This document shows positions 1 through 10,308 of a stretch of DNA of 64,000 nt, piece after piece (the stretch's first letter is position 1; every line of letters starts with the position of its first letter). A model generated the notes under the pieces. It made no database searches. It had not been told where the DNA came from and worked only from the letters and a program-made list of their open reading frames with translations. The stretch is from Neckera pumila (taxonomy: Eukaryota > Streptophyta > Bryopsida > Hypnales > Neckeraceae), in contig OZ018409.1 in the NCBI GenBank assembly GCA_963969595.1, positions 12,910,520 through 12,974,519 of the forward strand, written 5' to 3'. A program made the position numbers and the translations under genes.

Positions 1-1658
1 TTCGACGAATGTCACCGTCGTCTGCAGGCAAAAAATTCCAACACGCAACATCAGAAACACAAATCCGGGAATTTGATACTTTTAGGAAGAAACTTAATTC
101 ATTTCCGGAGACGACTAGTGAAACCATAAGTTGCCGCTAGTAAAACGATTTGGAAAGGACCTTAGCCAACTGTTGAAGCGAAAGCAGAACTTCTAAGTTT
201 ATTCTGGATAAACATTTTTGTTTTCATTTTGCTTCTATGAAATCAAAAAAAGCATAGAAACGATTACGAAATATCTATTGCGATGTTATCACATTAGTTA
301 AATTCAAATCAAATGATCGCTTTCAATTCAAAACATGAGAAAACAGTTCAAATCTCCATTACGAACCGTGGTTGTGGTTGGATTCATCTTGGAGACAGTC
401 AAGTTGTATCCAGTAAGGCTGGTTGGCCAGTTTTGCCCGTTCATGAACTGCGAAACGGTGACAGGGGAAGTGATGATGTGGTACAAGAGAATACTCGCGG
501 CGCAGTTGTTACCTCTGCAATGTCAAATATATACATAATAAGCAGCCAATTTAATTTATTCTAATTTGAATGTAGAATAACTTCGCTAAAATTTAATAGA
601 AACGGCCAAACAAACATCAACTCCAATCCCATGCAAAACAATTTAAATTATTCATAACATTAGCTTGCACCGGAGAAAAATCGATCCCTTTCGAAAAGGC
701 GACGATGCTCGCACTTACTCGTGGATGACATTGGCCAAGGTCAAGTTATTCCGTGCGAGGGTTGAGTTCAAGCCCTGGAGCGCCACATTGTTCGGAGCAA
801 GGACAGTGACGTTCTCCGTCTTGCTGATCTTGTCGCTCAGTCCAACTGCTTCAATGAACTGTGCAAACTGCGACAGGGCGGGATTTGCAGCCAAATCTTG
901 CAAGAGCGTGGTGTTACACGGCAAACACTGGCAATCAAGCCAAACTTCACTTCACTCTCAGTAGCAAATCAAATCAATCCAGATTGATGATCCGCGATTT
1001 CACCAAAGGAAATTAAATAACTTTATATGCAACTCCAGTCATTACCGATGGAGGTCTTTGTCAAGACATTCAAGATTTACTATCCCGGCATTCCAAGCAC
1101 TGGATTTACAATGTGCCACAATCTGATTGAGTCGATCTACAGACTGCTCTCGGAGCTTTGTAATTGCAAAAAATAAGTAAGAACGCCAGATTCATTCAAA
1201 CGAGACAATGCACGGTGTCATGCATGTAAGTTCCACATTTTGTGTCATCATGCTAAATCGGATTGTACATCATCATCTCCTGATTGCAGAAATTTCTATC
1301 CTGAACATAGCAAGAGTTAGTTCCAATTCATAGACGAAGGTCATTTTCCAAATTGCAGAAAGAAGAAACTCATATCCTTGAATCCAAAAGTTTTAAGTGC
1401 ACATAAGTGCTCAAGCTTGAGTAGCGAAGGAGAGAATCCTAAAGTTTCAAGTGCACACAAGTACTCAAGATTGAGTAGCAAAGGAGAGAGGATTCCGAGG
1501 GAGACAAACTATAGTCACTACCAAATTTTCTACTACCAAATTAATCTGTGTCATCGAACGGGCCGTTTTCTTCCTACCTGCGCATAAGCTGGAGGCGCAA
1601 TGGCCACCAGCACCAATACTGCGAGAAGACAGCTACGAACAGCCTTGGAGGATGCCAT
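1..1658 (-). CDS. Fasciclin-like (FAS1 domain) secreted protein, 3' end outside the window
   Basis: Exons read on the minus strand: 1658-1578, 927-719, 524-363 and 21-1, all with GT-AG borders and matching phases. Exon 1 encodes a signal peptide ending APPAYAQ (about 27 residues). The rest is one FAS1 domain: an H1-like motif NVTVLAPNN near residue 65 and an H2-like segment with LLYHIITSP near residue 105. Several N-glycosylation sequons (NTT, NVT, NST, NLT) suit an extracellular protein. FAS1 proteins are cell-wall or plasma-membrane adhesion-type proteins in plants; a GPI anchor cannot be judged because the C-terminus lies beyond base 1. The start is the ATG directly before the hydrophobic core. 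The exon 3 donor at 361-362 and the exon 4 acceptor at 22 are the least certain borders. The specific role is unknown. Confidence 0.85.
1381..1488. repeat. 54-bp tandem duplication in intron 1 of the FAS1 gene
   Basis: Two diverged copies of a 54-bp unit (1381-1434 and 1435-1488) share a core like AAGTGCACA..AGT.CTCAAG..TGAGTAGC. They lie inside the intron between exons 1 and 2. No coding function is suggested. Confidence 0.7.
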
Positions 1659-1941
1659 AGCAAATCTAGAGCCGGTATCAAGACAAGGGAAAGGCGATGT
1701 TCTGAAGGATTGTGATGTAGGGATGAGAGCTTCTAGACTGCAAGTTCTAGTCTTCTACTAACAATAGATATACTAGTAACCTCCCTAATTGCACATCCCT
1801 GTAATCGCGTATGTTGTGATTGGAAAAACTACACTATTTTATGGAAACTGAGAGTCCAGTAGTGTAAAACTGCTGCAGTGACACTGACACTGACTTCTGT
1901 TTTTCGTTTTTCTCTAGTAGTTTCACAAATGGGTATATATA

Positions 1942-2384
1942 AGGTAAACCAGCCCATTGTGGTTAGATGACCCATAGTGGATACCTAATGACCCCATGAC
2001 AATTTTTTTTGGCCACAATCAATCTCTAACCTGACACCAATGGAGTGATTAGTGACCTCATTAGGAACACCTACTTTTTTTAGTGTAAATCATTGCAAGA
2101 GGTCACTTTTCATGGCCTTCTACATTAAAAATTATTGTGACCACTTTAGGTGATTAAGAAGAGCATATTGGATACAAATTTTGTTGGTTATGGGGTAGTC
2201 TACTGACTCTTTTGGACATATCACTTCAAAAATCTGTAACAAATTCATACTTTGTTTGAAAAATATAATTTCAATTGCTCTCAATATTTCTCACACTTGT
2301 CATCATGTGGGAAAAAATTTGAAAACTTTCAACAATGGCATGAAGGTAAACTCCAAATTTTGACCACAATGGGCTGGTTTACCT
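1942..2384. mobile_element. MITE with perfect 22-bp terminal inverted repeats, upstream of the FAS1 gene
   Basis: The left end (from 1942) starts AGGTAAACCAGCCC. Bases 2363-2384 are its exact inverse complement over 22 bp. TATA (or TA) flanks both ends, consistent with a short target-site duplication. There is no ORF, and the length is 443 bp. It lies about 280 bp upstream of the FAS1 start codon and so may sit in that promoter. The superfamily is unassigned; the flank is compatible with a TA-targeting element. Confidence 0.8.
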
Positions 2385-2388
2385 TATA

Positions 2389-3452
2389 CATATTCTTGTG
2401 CCTGAGATGAGCTGTAAGACGGCAAGGGTGCTTCAGTTGTGAGTACAAGAGATTTTCGTGATGCCACTTCTAAAGCTGTTTGTTAAACCTCCAAGACACC
2501 AAGTCATGAATTAAAATTTTGTCTTCTCTGTCATGGCACGACCGTGAGCTTTCTAAAGAAAAATTTTGGGTGCATTAATTACAAATGAAATTTGCTCTTC
2601 AACCGACTTTGAAGAGAACTTTGTTGAAATTCAAGTAACTTTCATGGCTGAACGGCACCCAATGAGTACCATTACAAAATATTTCAGGCCTCAACAAGAC
2701 TGTGAGTGCGTGATTTTTGGCACGCGCGGGGTGCAATTACAAAAAAAAAAAAAAAAAATTGTAAGAAAATAGTGTTTTTTTTTGTTTTTTTTTTAAATAA
2801 AAATAAAAGTCAATAAAAAAATGACGTCATGCTAATGTCGCACTGACGTAGTCTCCCTTTGACCATGTCACATTTCCAATTTCCAAGTTTTTTTTTCTGT
2901 TTGTTTCATAATATCACCACGGGGGTCCAGGTTTAGCGGCCTCCTGGATGCCCCATTTTTTTCCTAATGTGACGTAATATTCAAGAGTTTACAACGACTC
3001 AATCAGCGTCATTTTAGTGAAGTAGCTCCTACAAGAGGTGGCATCCAGTGGGTGGCCATGGGGGGGATGATGAAGAGCATTTTCAAGAGGTTCAATTATT
3101 GACAGAGTTATACAAAATGAATGAAGGACATTCAAGTATGTTGAAAATATGCTTTTTGTCTATTCTACGGTATTATAATTAGCTTTGGCCACATGGTGGT
3201 GCTTTTTGGAATTTTTGTTCATGATTATGAACCGAATTCATGTATAAATGAGAAGAGAACAAAAACTTACAAATATAAATATCTAATGTTTGGATTCTTA
3301 GTTTAGTTCTCCAGTCATGTTTCATTCTAGGTGTGAATGCTCTGTCAATGTACACAGTGTAGCTCTGTGCTTGTCACTCTTCAACATTTTACCAAATAGA
3401 TCATTTGCTGCTTGTTTGGTGTGATTGAGCTGCAAGCCCAAAAGGTTGAACA
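2389..3452. other. Intergenic stretch, no gene seen
   Basis: AT-rich DNA with homopolymer A and T runs around 2740-2820. Short open frames occur here but have no recognisable motif or splice context. Confidence 0.6.
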
Positions 3453-3697
3453 CACTACAAGAGAAAGGGGTGTTTTAAGTAGTGTCCTAGACATCACGTC
3501 TTTTAAGTAAGTTTTTAAGTAAAATTTTACTAAAAAGATTGTCTTTTTAGTAAAATTTTACTTAAAAATTTACTTAAAAGACGTTACTTAAAAGATGTTA
3601 CTTAAAAGATGTTACTTAAAAGATGTTACTTAAAAGATGTTACTTAAAAGACGTGATGTCTAGGACACTACTTAAAACACCCCTTTCTCTTGTAGTG
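3453..3697. mobile_element. CACTA-type MITE with ACA target-site duplication and an internal 14-bp array
   Basis: The ends are CACTACAAGAGAAAGGGG on the left and its inverse complement on the right. Directly outside are identical 3-bp duplications, ACA at 3450-3452 and ACA at 3698-3700. The CACTACAAGA end and the 3-bp duplication are the signature of plant CACTA (EnSpm) elements. The 245-bp body is almost wholly palindromic and holds five 14-bp units (3581-3650) with core GTTACTTAAAAGAT. There is no transposase, so it is non-autonomous. Confidence 0.9.
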
Positions 3698-4144
3698 ACA
3701 GGAAACACGGTCTCGTCAATGCTGTCGATACTGCAGCCTTGTCGTTGTCTTTGTTGACAAGGACATATCGGGAGATAGAAATATCAACAGAAAGTCTGTC
3801 AATTAGGTGGCTTCTAGGCTTGTTCTGGCAGGCAAACAATGACACTGGCAGTTGGGTGGCATTTTCATATGAGAAAAAAATTTTACACAAGTTTTAAGGA
3901 CTCAGTTGGGTTTGTTTTTTGTTTTTGTTTTTCTATTTTTTTGTTTGTATTTTGTTTTTTGAATCAAATGGAATTCCATTGCAAACATGATTCAGTTGGG
4001 TTTCAGAGGAAACTCCATTGATGCGCATCAAATCTCTCGCAGATATTAATGAAAATCAGATCCTTCAGACTTACATCACCGCTGGGCAAATTGACTGGTA
4101 ACAAAAGAGAGAGAAAAAGAACTCTAGTTAGTACTAGGCTACTG

Positions 4145-4400
4145 TAACGTATTCTCTGAGCGCTCCGACGTGCAAAACTATCTGGACAATGATGAGTAGA
4201 TGAGAGTTTTCAGATTGTTTTTTTACCACAAAACTTTCTCATTCATTGAAACCAATGCTTGACTTTTTTTTCCTTAAAACTTTATGTTTGATGTATGATG
4301 AATTTGACGAAATTGAGGTAAGTAAGTATATATTTATAAAAATATCAGCAAAAAATAATATGTCAAAATTCAAGAAAGGATTCAAGCACTAAGGGGTTAA
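4145..4400. mobile_element. TTAA-type MITE, short subfamily E, degenerate copy
   Basis: The right end is AAGGGGTTAA with TTAA at 4397-4400. The body is recognisably related to 44165-44381: shared order of CAATGAT, TTCTCATTCAT, ATATCAGCAAAAA-like and AAAGGATTCAAG-like blocks. The left border is approximate because that end has decayed. Confidence 0.55.
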
Positions 4401-4650
4401 GGGCCTATTCATTTTAGTTCCTACTACCAATCTCTAGGATATACCATAGATGAGTGACATCAAAACTACATACCTTCTCTTGAGATAGAGGAAATAATAG
4501 GAGTTTTTTTCCTTGGAATAGAATTGTAAAATTGTTAGAAGACTGTCTTCTATATGGACCCCTTTTTGGTTGAACTTATTAGCATGTGGTGTAATCTATT
4601 GTCTTTTTATATAAATGTTTATGGCCACCGATCCTTGAATGAAAATATCC

Positions 4651-5573
4651 TTAATTCCTAAAGTCCCATTGTCCCCTCGAAGGACAAAATGGATTTTTAT
4701 GTTCCTACGGTCTCAATATTCATCATGATTTTATTAAACTATTTGTGAAGATAGAAAAGCACATTAGCATTATGGGAATATAATTTTTATTTGAATTGGT
4801 GCTTAGGAGCAAAAGTTATGGCTCAAAAAGCCTCTTTTAGGTCCAACCATGCAGAACCCCTCCACGCAAAAGAAAAAAGTCTTAATTTTAATAATTTGTT
4901 TCTCATAGATTGCAATTTTATCTACTTGGGAAGCTTTGATTCATTCCATTTGGATTTGTTATGTGAAAGTTATGGACTATCTTTTTTTTTCTTGCAATCT
5001 AAGCATCTTCTTAAAAATAATTTGTAGGATTCATTTTTGAACTCAATTTTCACAATTTTTGAAAAAAAAAGGTTTCACAAGGTTAGGATCTCTTGCTAGA
5101 AGAGTCTCACCATTGAAATTATTGTGTTCTAATTCCATCTTATAGATATTAACAGTTTAGATTTTTTTTCAATCTTCAACCTACTTCTACTTAGCAATTT
5201 TTTAATGAGTGAAAATAGTGTGTGTTTTTTGAATTTTTTTTTATAAATTGTCAATTCAATGCTTTAGCAAAAAAAAATGAGAAGTTTAAAATCAACAGTG
5301 TAAAACTTTTAAGTTAAGATAATTCAAAGTCAAAAATTCTAGTCGAGCAAGATGCAAATTTGTTTTTCTTCACTTTAAAATGCAAATATCTTGCAATCTT
5401 TGCAGTCAAAGTTCTTGAAATTTCTTCCACACATTTATATTCTAGTCAACTACAATATCTTATAATTAGATATGCAGGAAAAAAACAAATTTTAAAGTTT
5501 TTGCACATTGCAATAGAAATAACAATTTTGAATGGTTTCGATGGAAATAAGGCCTTGGGACTCTAGGAATTAA
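4651..5573. mobile_element. TTAA-flanked MITE, 0.92-kb subfamily B
   Basis: The left end is TTAATTCCTAAAGTCCC (4651). The right end is the inverse complement with one mismatch, closing with TTAA at 5570-5573. The interior matches 30537-31477 in order, including GCTTTGATTCATTCCATTTGG near 4938, and a truncated copy at 57153-57450. No coding capacity. The TTAA flanks fit a piggyBac-type mechanism (inference). Confidence 0.75.
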
Positions 5574-6585
5574 GGTAAGGTCAATTAAAATGGAGATGCA
5601 TGTTCTCCAAAGCATGTTATAATAAATGAGTATATTGAATAGATGTTCATAGCACAATATTCAACAAAATAACATTGAAGGTAAAGCATAAATTTAGAAA
5701 AGTTACAAATGTAACTTTGACTTCTTATAACTTGAGTTCTAGGTTATAACTTTTCTAAGCAATATTTAAATGTTTATCTTAGAATTTATTTAAATTTAGT
5801 AACAATTTCTCAATGTATGACTAAAAAATCAAAGCTCATTTGATACATAGTCATGGCTCATAAGTTTTTGTTTAGCTTTGTAGAGTGTTACAATTTTCCT
5901 ATCACTTAGAATAATGATCATGAACTTTTGACTTCAATAGTGCAAAAGAAATTCATTCTAATTTGTTATAATTAATTGATCTTAACAAGTTTGGCTCTTG
6001 AATATTTAAATTCTAAATTTTGAACCCAAAATGAATTATCTAGAGTTCTATTGTGACCTCCCAAAAATTGCACTCTAATGTAATTTTGAATGTTGATTTA
6101 AGTGATGCAAAGAATATTTTCTATCCTGGCCTCAACCTTACTTCTAGTAGAATTTGTCACAAATTGTGTCAGGATCATGTGTCACCCACATATATGCGGA
6201 GATAGGAATGTAAATAAATTAAGCTTCTATTAGCTATTGTATGAATTTTAGAGGTTTGCTTGCCCTTCAGTTAAACTCTTACAAGTCATCTATTGGTACA
6301 AACAATGCCAACATTTGGAGTAAAGATATGTACTTTGTCAAATTAATATTTTGCAATGAACTGAAAATAATATTGTGTGCTTTTAAACAAAATAAATTCA
6401 TAAAGACATTCAAGTCAATTTTTTTTAAGAAAATGTGCTTGTTCTTCAATACCGTTTAGATAAGTTAGGGACCAAAAGACAATGGATTATCATTGCTTTT
6501 CTCAAGAAAAGGTAATGACCAATTGAGGTAAGGGATCCGTGAGCTTAGGAGTTTGGAGAGGTCCACCCTTTTAGGGTTTAGATTG

Positions 6586-7159
6586 TTTGCACCACCCTTC
6601 GTACTGAAAGTTCATTGCAACGGAGTTTGGGACTTTGTACATTGCGACAGGATCAATTGGCGACCTTTGATTTTGCTCGGGGTTTCTGCTGTTAGGTATG
6701 TTTGTGGTTCCACTCTGAGAGCAGACACAATTTGTAATTTAACTACACCTGAATGCGACACTTGAAGCTTCTAGATGGACCAAATTTTTATTGATTCTTG
6801 TTAGGAACTTCAAGGGAATCACAATGCACCAAAGTATTTGCTCATTTGGATACTGTTTGCGAAATCTGTAAGGGTTCAAGAATTTAATGGTTGATGACCT
6901 AAAATCGACACGAGTTCTAAGACTAAGGTGGTGTACATTCGAACATTCGCAAAACCAATTTCCACTCATCGTGCACGATTTTAGTGTTTCGCAAATATGT
7001 ACCTCTACCTTATTGGTGTTCAAGCAGAAAGGCTCTTGAGACCAGATTGAGTGGGGGTTTGGGGCGTACATTGCAGAGTGCAAGAGCTTGATCGCAATTG
7101 CGTTTAACAGTGGCTTCAGACAGCTGGGCTCTTCAGGGCGCCAGAGCGTCGATAAAGAG
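6586..7159 (+). pseudogene. Possible TYW3-like gene fragment
   Basis: Two plus-strand segments resemble consecutive parts of the TYW3 domain (tRNA wybutosine synthesis). The stretch from 6586 reads FAPPFVLKVHC. About 470 bp further on, an open segment ending at a GAG|GTACGC donor (7159) reads ECKSLIAIAFNSGFRQLGSS. In TYW3 proteins a PFVLHVQC-like motif is followed within about ten residues by a SGFR-containing helix. I could not join the two with a good donor and matching phase, nor find the downstream LEVPL motif, so this is at best a relic. An alternative is chance resemblance, or a 5' untranslated exon of the gene at 8261 (note TTTTAGGGTTTAG at 6569). Confidence 0.3.
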
Positions 7160-8260
7160 GTACGCGCCTTTTTTCCGGTTTTAGAACTTTTTTTTGGCTG
7201 TGCTGGTCGTGACTGATGAGGTTGCAAGAGGTGATACCAATTTGCTAAAGAACTTATTAAAAGTACCGAGGTTTTGTCCTCGAGTTGCACCTTGTAGACT
7301 TAATGTGGAAACTGTTGTTTTTTGCAAGGAATTAGTTTGTTTTTTTTTGTTTTTTTTTTCCTTGAAACACATGGACAATTTCCATTGATGGAGGAAACAG
7401 TACAATGAACCAGGGGACCAGGTCCTCGGCGGAAGCTTTTCTTTGTTTTGTTTGCTTTAACTCAAAATAACCGGAACCTAAACGCAATCAAAGCAACAGA
7501 GAACCAACGAGAACTAGTACCCTCACACTCTCACAGAATGGGAGAGAAACAGATGCCGATTAGGCAAAAGTCCCCAACTTGGGCCCAACTTGGGCCGGGC
7601 TAAGTTCCAGTTAAGCTGCCTGTTAGCTCTAACTCCGAAGAACTTGGTTTGTAACCAAACCTCTTCAGGAACAAGCCAGCCTTGTCCGGGTAAAGAGCAC
7701 ACACAAGTTCGACGTGCGAAGCCATGCTACCCTTGCATGGTCAGTAAGTGCCTCCCAGAGCATAGATTCGAGCTTTTGAGGAGACCAAGGGGAGGGGAAT
7801 TAGGTTTAGCAAGCAGCTCTACAATCTGTTAGATGCACGATTCTACAGATCTTGTCGATTGTGCTTAAGTGGTGTATGATCGGCAGTCACATTTTGCTCT
7901 CCTTTTGTAGGGAAACCCTGGGTCTCAAAAATAAGCTTAGTCGTTGTTGGATATGTTCTCCCTCACAATCTAGCTTTGCATTGTGTCCATTGCGCGCTCT
8001 GGTGAGAGAGCGTCAAATTTTCTCGTCTCCTCGTAAATTTGGGGTTTGTCTTCTACCTGTCCATGTCGCAGCACTTCTTCATGTTCCCAATTAAAAAAAT
8101 TAGATTGTCGTTTGGACTTCCTACCAACTTGTGAAGCGGAAGTATGTTCAGTTGTCTCCTCTCAGGCCTGAATTTTGTTGATGAAGTTTTTTCTGTTTAT
8201 TTCAGATTGATGCCTCCTCTGACTGGTTGGGAGGTGCGGGAATTTCATTTGAAACAAACG
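7160..8260 (+). other. Upstream region and probable 5' UTR of the 8261 gene
   Basis: This is of higher complexity than the spacer on either side. A pyrimidine tract ending TTTATTTCAG at 8205 could be the acceptor of a 5' UTR intron just before the coding start. Open frames here have no recognisable domain. The duplicated CCCAACTTGGG motif near 7573 and 7583 is the only local repeat I noted. Confidence 0.35.
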
Positions 8261-10308
8261 ATGATGCAAACTCGTCGGCATTGCTGGGGTTTTCTTCTAC
8301 TGTGTTTGATGTGGCTGCTATGTGCTTGCGCGTTGCAAGCGAAAGGTGCATATTCATTGGAGAGGTGAGCCTTCAGTCTTCAACACGACTGCTTTCAAGT
8401 GGTCTGTTTCAGTTCGTTTATGTAGTGCCTCGTTGTTGATATTTTGTGTTGCTTTTTCCATATAATACTGATGGTTATGACCATGGCTTGGGCGATGACG
8501 GCGAAGTTGTAGTTATCTGTGAAGCAGTCAAATGTTTACGATTTTGAATGTAGGGTTAAGTGTTGTTTCTGAATGTGGAGGATTTCCATGTCATTTATTT
8601 GGAATTAGGGTGCACTAGGGTTTGCTGTTGTTGATAGAGAAAGGTGAGTTATACTGATTTCTGTGTCACTAATTATTACAGTTCAGAGTTGCCAGTACTA
8701 AAAGTTGGAAAGGAGAGAAGACGGGAAAGTCTCGCATTCTTCGATGGGAGCAGCTGCGAATATGAAGTTCAGGGCTTGCAAAATGGCAAGTGGTACGAAA
8801 TCAAGATATCTTACCCTGCCTCTGTATGTTCCTTCTCTCCGCTTGCTACGAATATTTAACATTGCATTTTGGAAGTTTTCTTTGGCCCATCTCGCTCCAG
8901 AAATGACCTTATCCCTGTACACTTTTTAGACTCGTGAGCCTCGACCTTGGCTAGTTGTTGTTTATCCTGAAAAATTAGCTCTGCTGTGTATCAAGTATCT
9001 CGATTTGTTAGAACCTTGCTACTGGTCATCGCTAGATTTTTTGGGGGGGTAGAGGTACCTAATTGCGACACGTACCTAAATGTTGCACTCTAAATCTCAC
9101 ACAATGAGTACATATTGATCTTGAGAATGTATTCCACTCTAACATCAGAACTCATGAATCCATCAAAACTTTGAACTCTTACAACTCTTACGTTTGGTAT
9201 TCATCTAACACATGCTTAGGTGAATTGGAATGCTTAATTTGTCAACAATATTATATAAGAAAACTGGCTTTCTGTCAACAATTGTAACTACGCTTTGCAC
9301 TTAAAGTGCCCCGTTAGGTGCGGTAACCTTAATAGATTTCCAATTGTCTTGAGTATTCTTACGCCACTTACAATGGTCAATATTGTCCGCTCAGTCATGT
9401 TTGCGTGGCAATTATGACAGATTCCCGCAAGCTTTGATATATCTTTTCTCCAGCATAGGCCGCAGTACAGGCGTAAGGCAGGGCGGAGGCTGCTAAACAT
9501 TGAGAAGACCGTGTTTTTTGTTGATGGGATTTACTCTCAACAGGTATGCCGAATATAGGAACTTGATAATTAATAAATGAAGCCAAATTTGATGAGGGTA
9601 TGACTTTTTGACACATGGATGATAATTTTCCCATGAATTGAGTTTGTGACGTGTTCTGGACGTGCAGAAACCTGGACCATTGGGACGTGTGCTTGTGGAA
9701 GTTCATCCTGCTGGTGTCATATCTAAACATCATGCCTCTGATCATGCGTTCATTATCTACAATATATGTATGTCCTCCTTCACTAGTCTGTCCTGACGAT
9801 TCTGCAATAAACACCAGTCTTACAATCACAATTATAGAGAAGGGAATTCGCTTTCACTCTAAGCGGTCACAATATGCAATAAATGAAGTCAAGGTTGTGT
9901 TTTGTATTTGTTCGTACGTTTTTTTTGCCCTTTGACTCATTCGAGTTACAAGTCATGATAGCTGACTAGATACTGCTAGTTCTCTTGTTAACGTTTTTGC
10001 TTTTCAGCGAGTCGGTCATTGTTGAGGATCAGTTCTGAAGCCATTTTGTCAATTTTCTACATTTCAGTCTTCCACGTGAGTTTTTGCAATTGCTTTTGTC
10101 CCTCTCGTCATCAGTTTTTCAGTGACAACTTTCGATTTGAAATGCAGTGTGCGAGGAAGTGTTCTTGGGGATACCAAGGCAGGCATGGTGGGTTGGACTC
10201 TTAGCTGTCCTTGTGATATGTTCTGCTTTTTACATCTCCGGAAGATTGCCGGAAACTCTCGTTCCTGTCAAGTTGAGAGTTGTCAAACATCCAAGGGAAG
10301 CCAGGTAG
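8261..10308 (+). CDS. Type I single-pass membrane protein, family not identified
   Basis: Five exons join in frame: 8261-8364, 8682-8823, 9421-9543, 9668-9767 and 10148-10308 (630 nt, 209 residues plus TAG). All introns are GT-AG. The N-terminus is a clear signal peptide (basic TRRHC, then FLLLCLMWLLCACALQA). A lumenal or extracellular part follows, with YEIKISYPASIPASF around residues 70-85 and RRLLNIEKTVFFVDG around 105-120. Near the end, EEVFLGIPRQAWW leads into one membrane segment (VGLLAVLVICSAFYI) and a short basic tail ending HPREAR. The compact core across conserved splice phases looks like a real conserved eukaryotic gene, but I do not recognise the family. An in-frame ATG at 8210 would add 17 residues before the signal peptide, so I chose 8261. 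Confidence 0.8.

Noticed and set aside
6739..7290. 183-codon open frame on the minus strand
   Set aside because: No recognisable motif, no splice context, and it runs opposite to the TYW3-like segments. Probably a chance frame.
9651..9935. 94-codon plus-strand frame through exon 4 of the membrane protein gene
   Set aside because: It is in a different register from the exon chain and continues into the intron. The phase-1 donor at 9768 joins exactly to exon 5 and gives the membrane segment.
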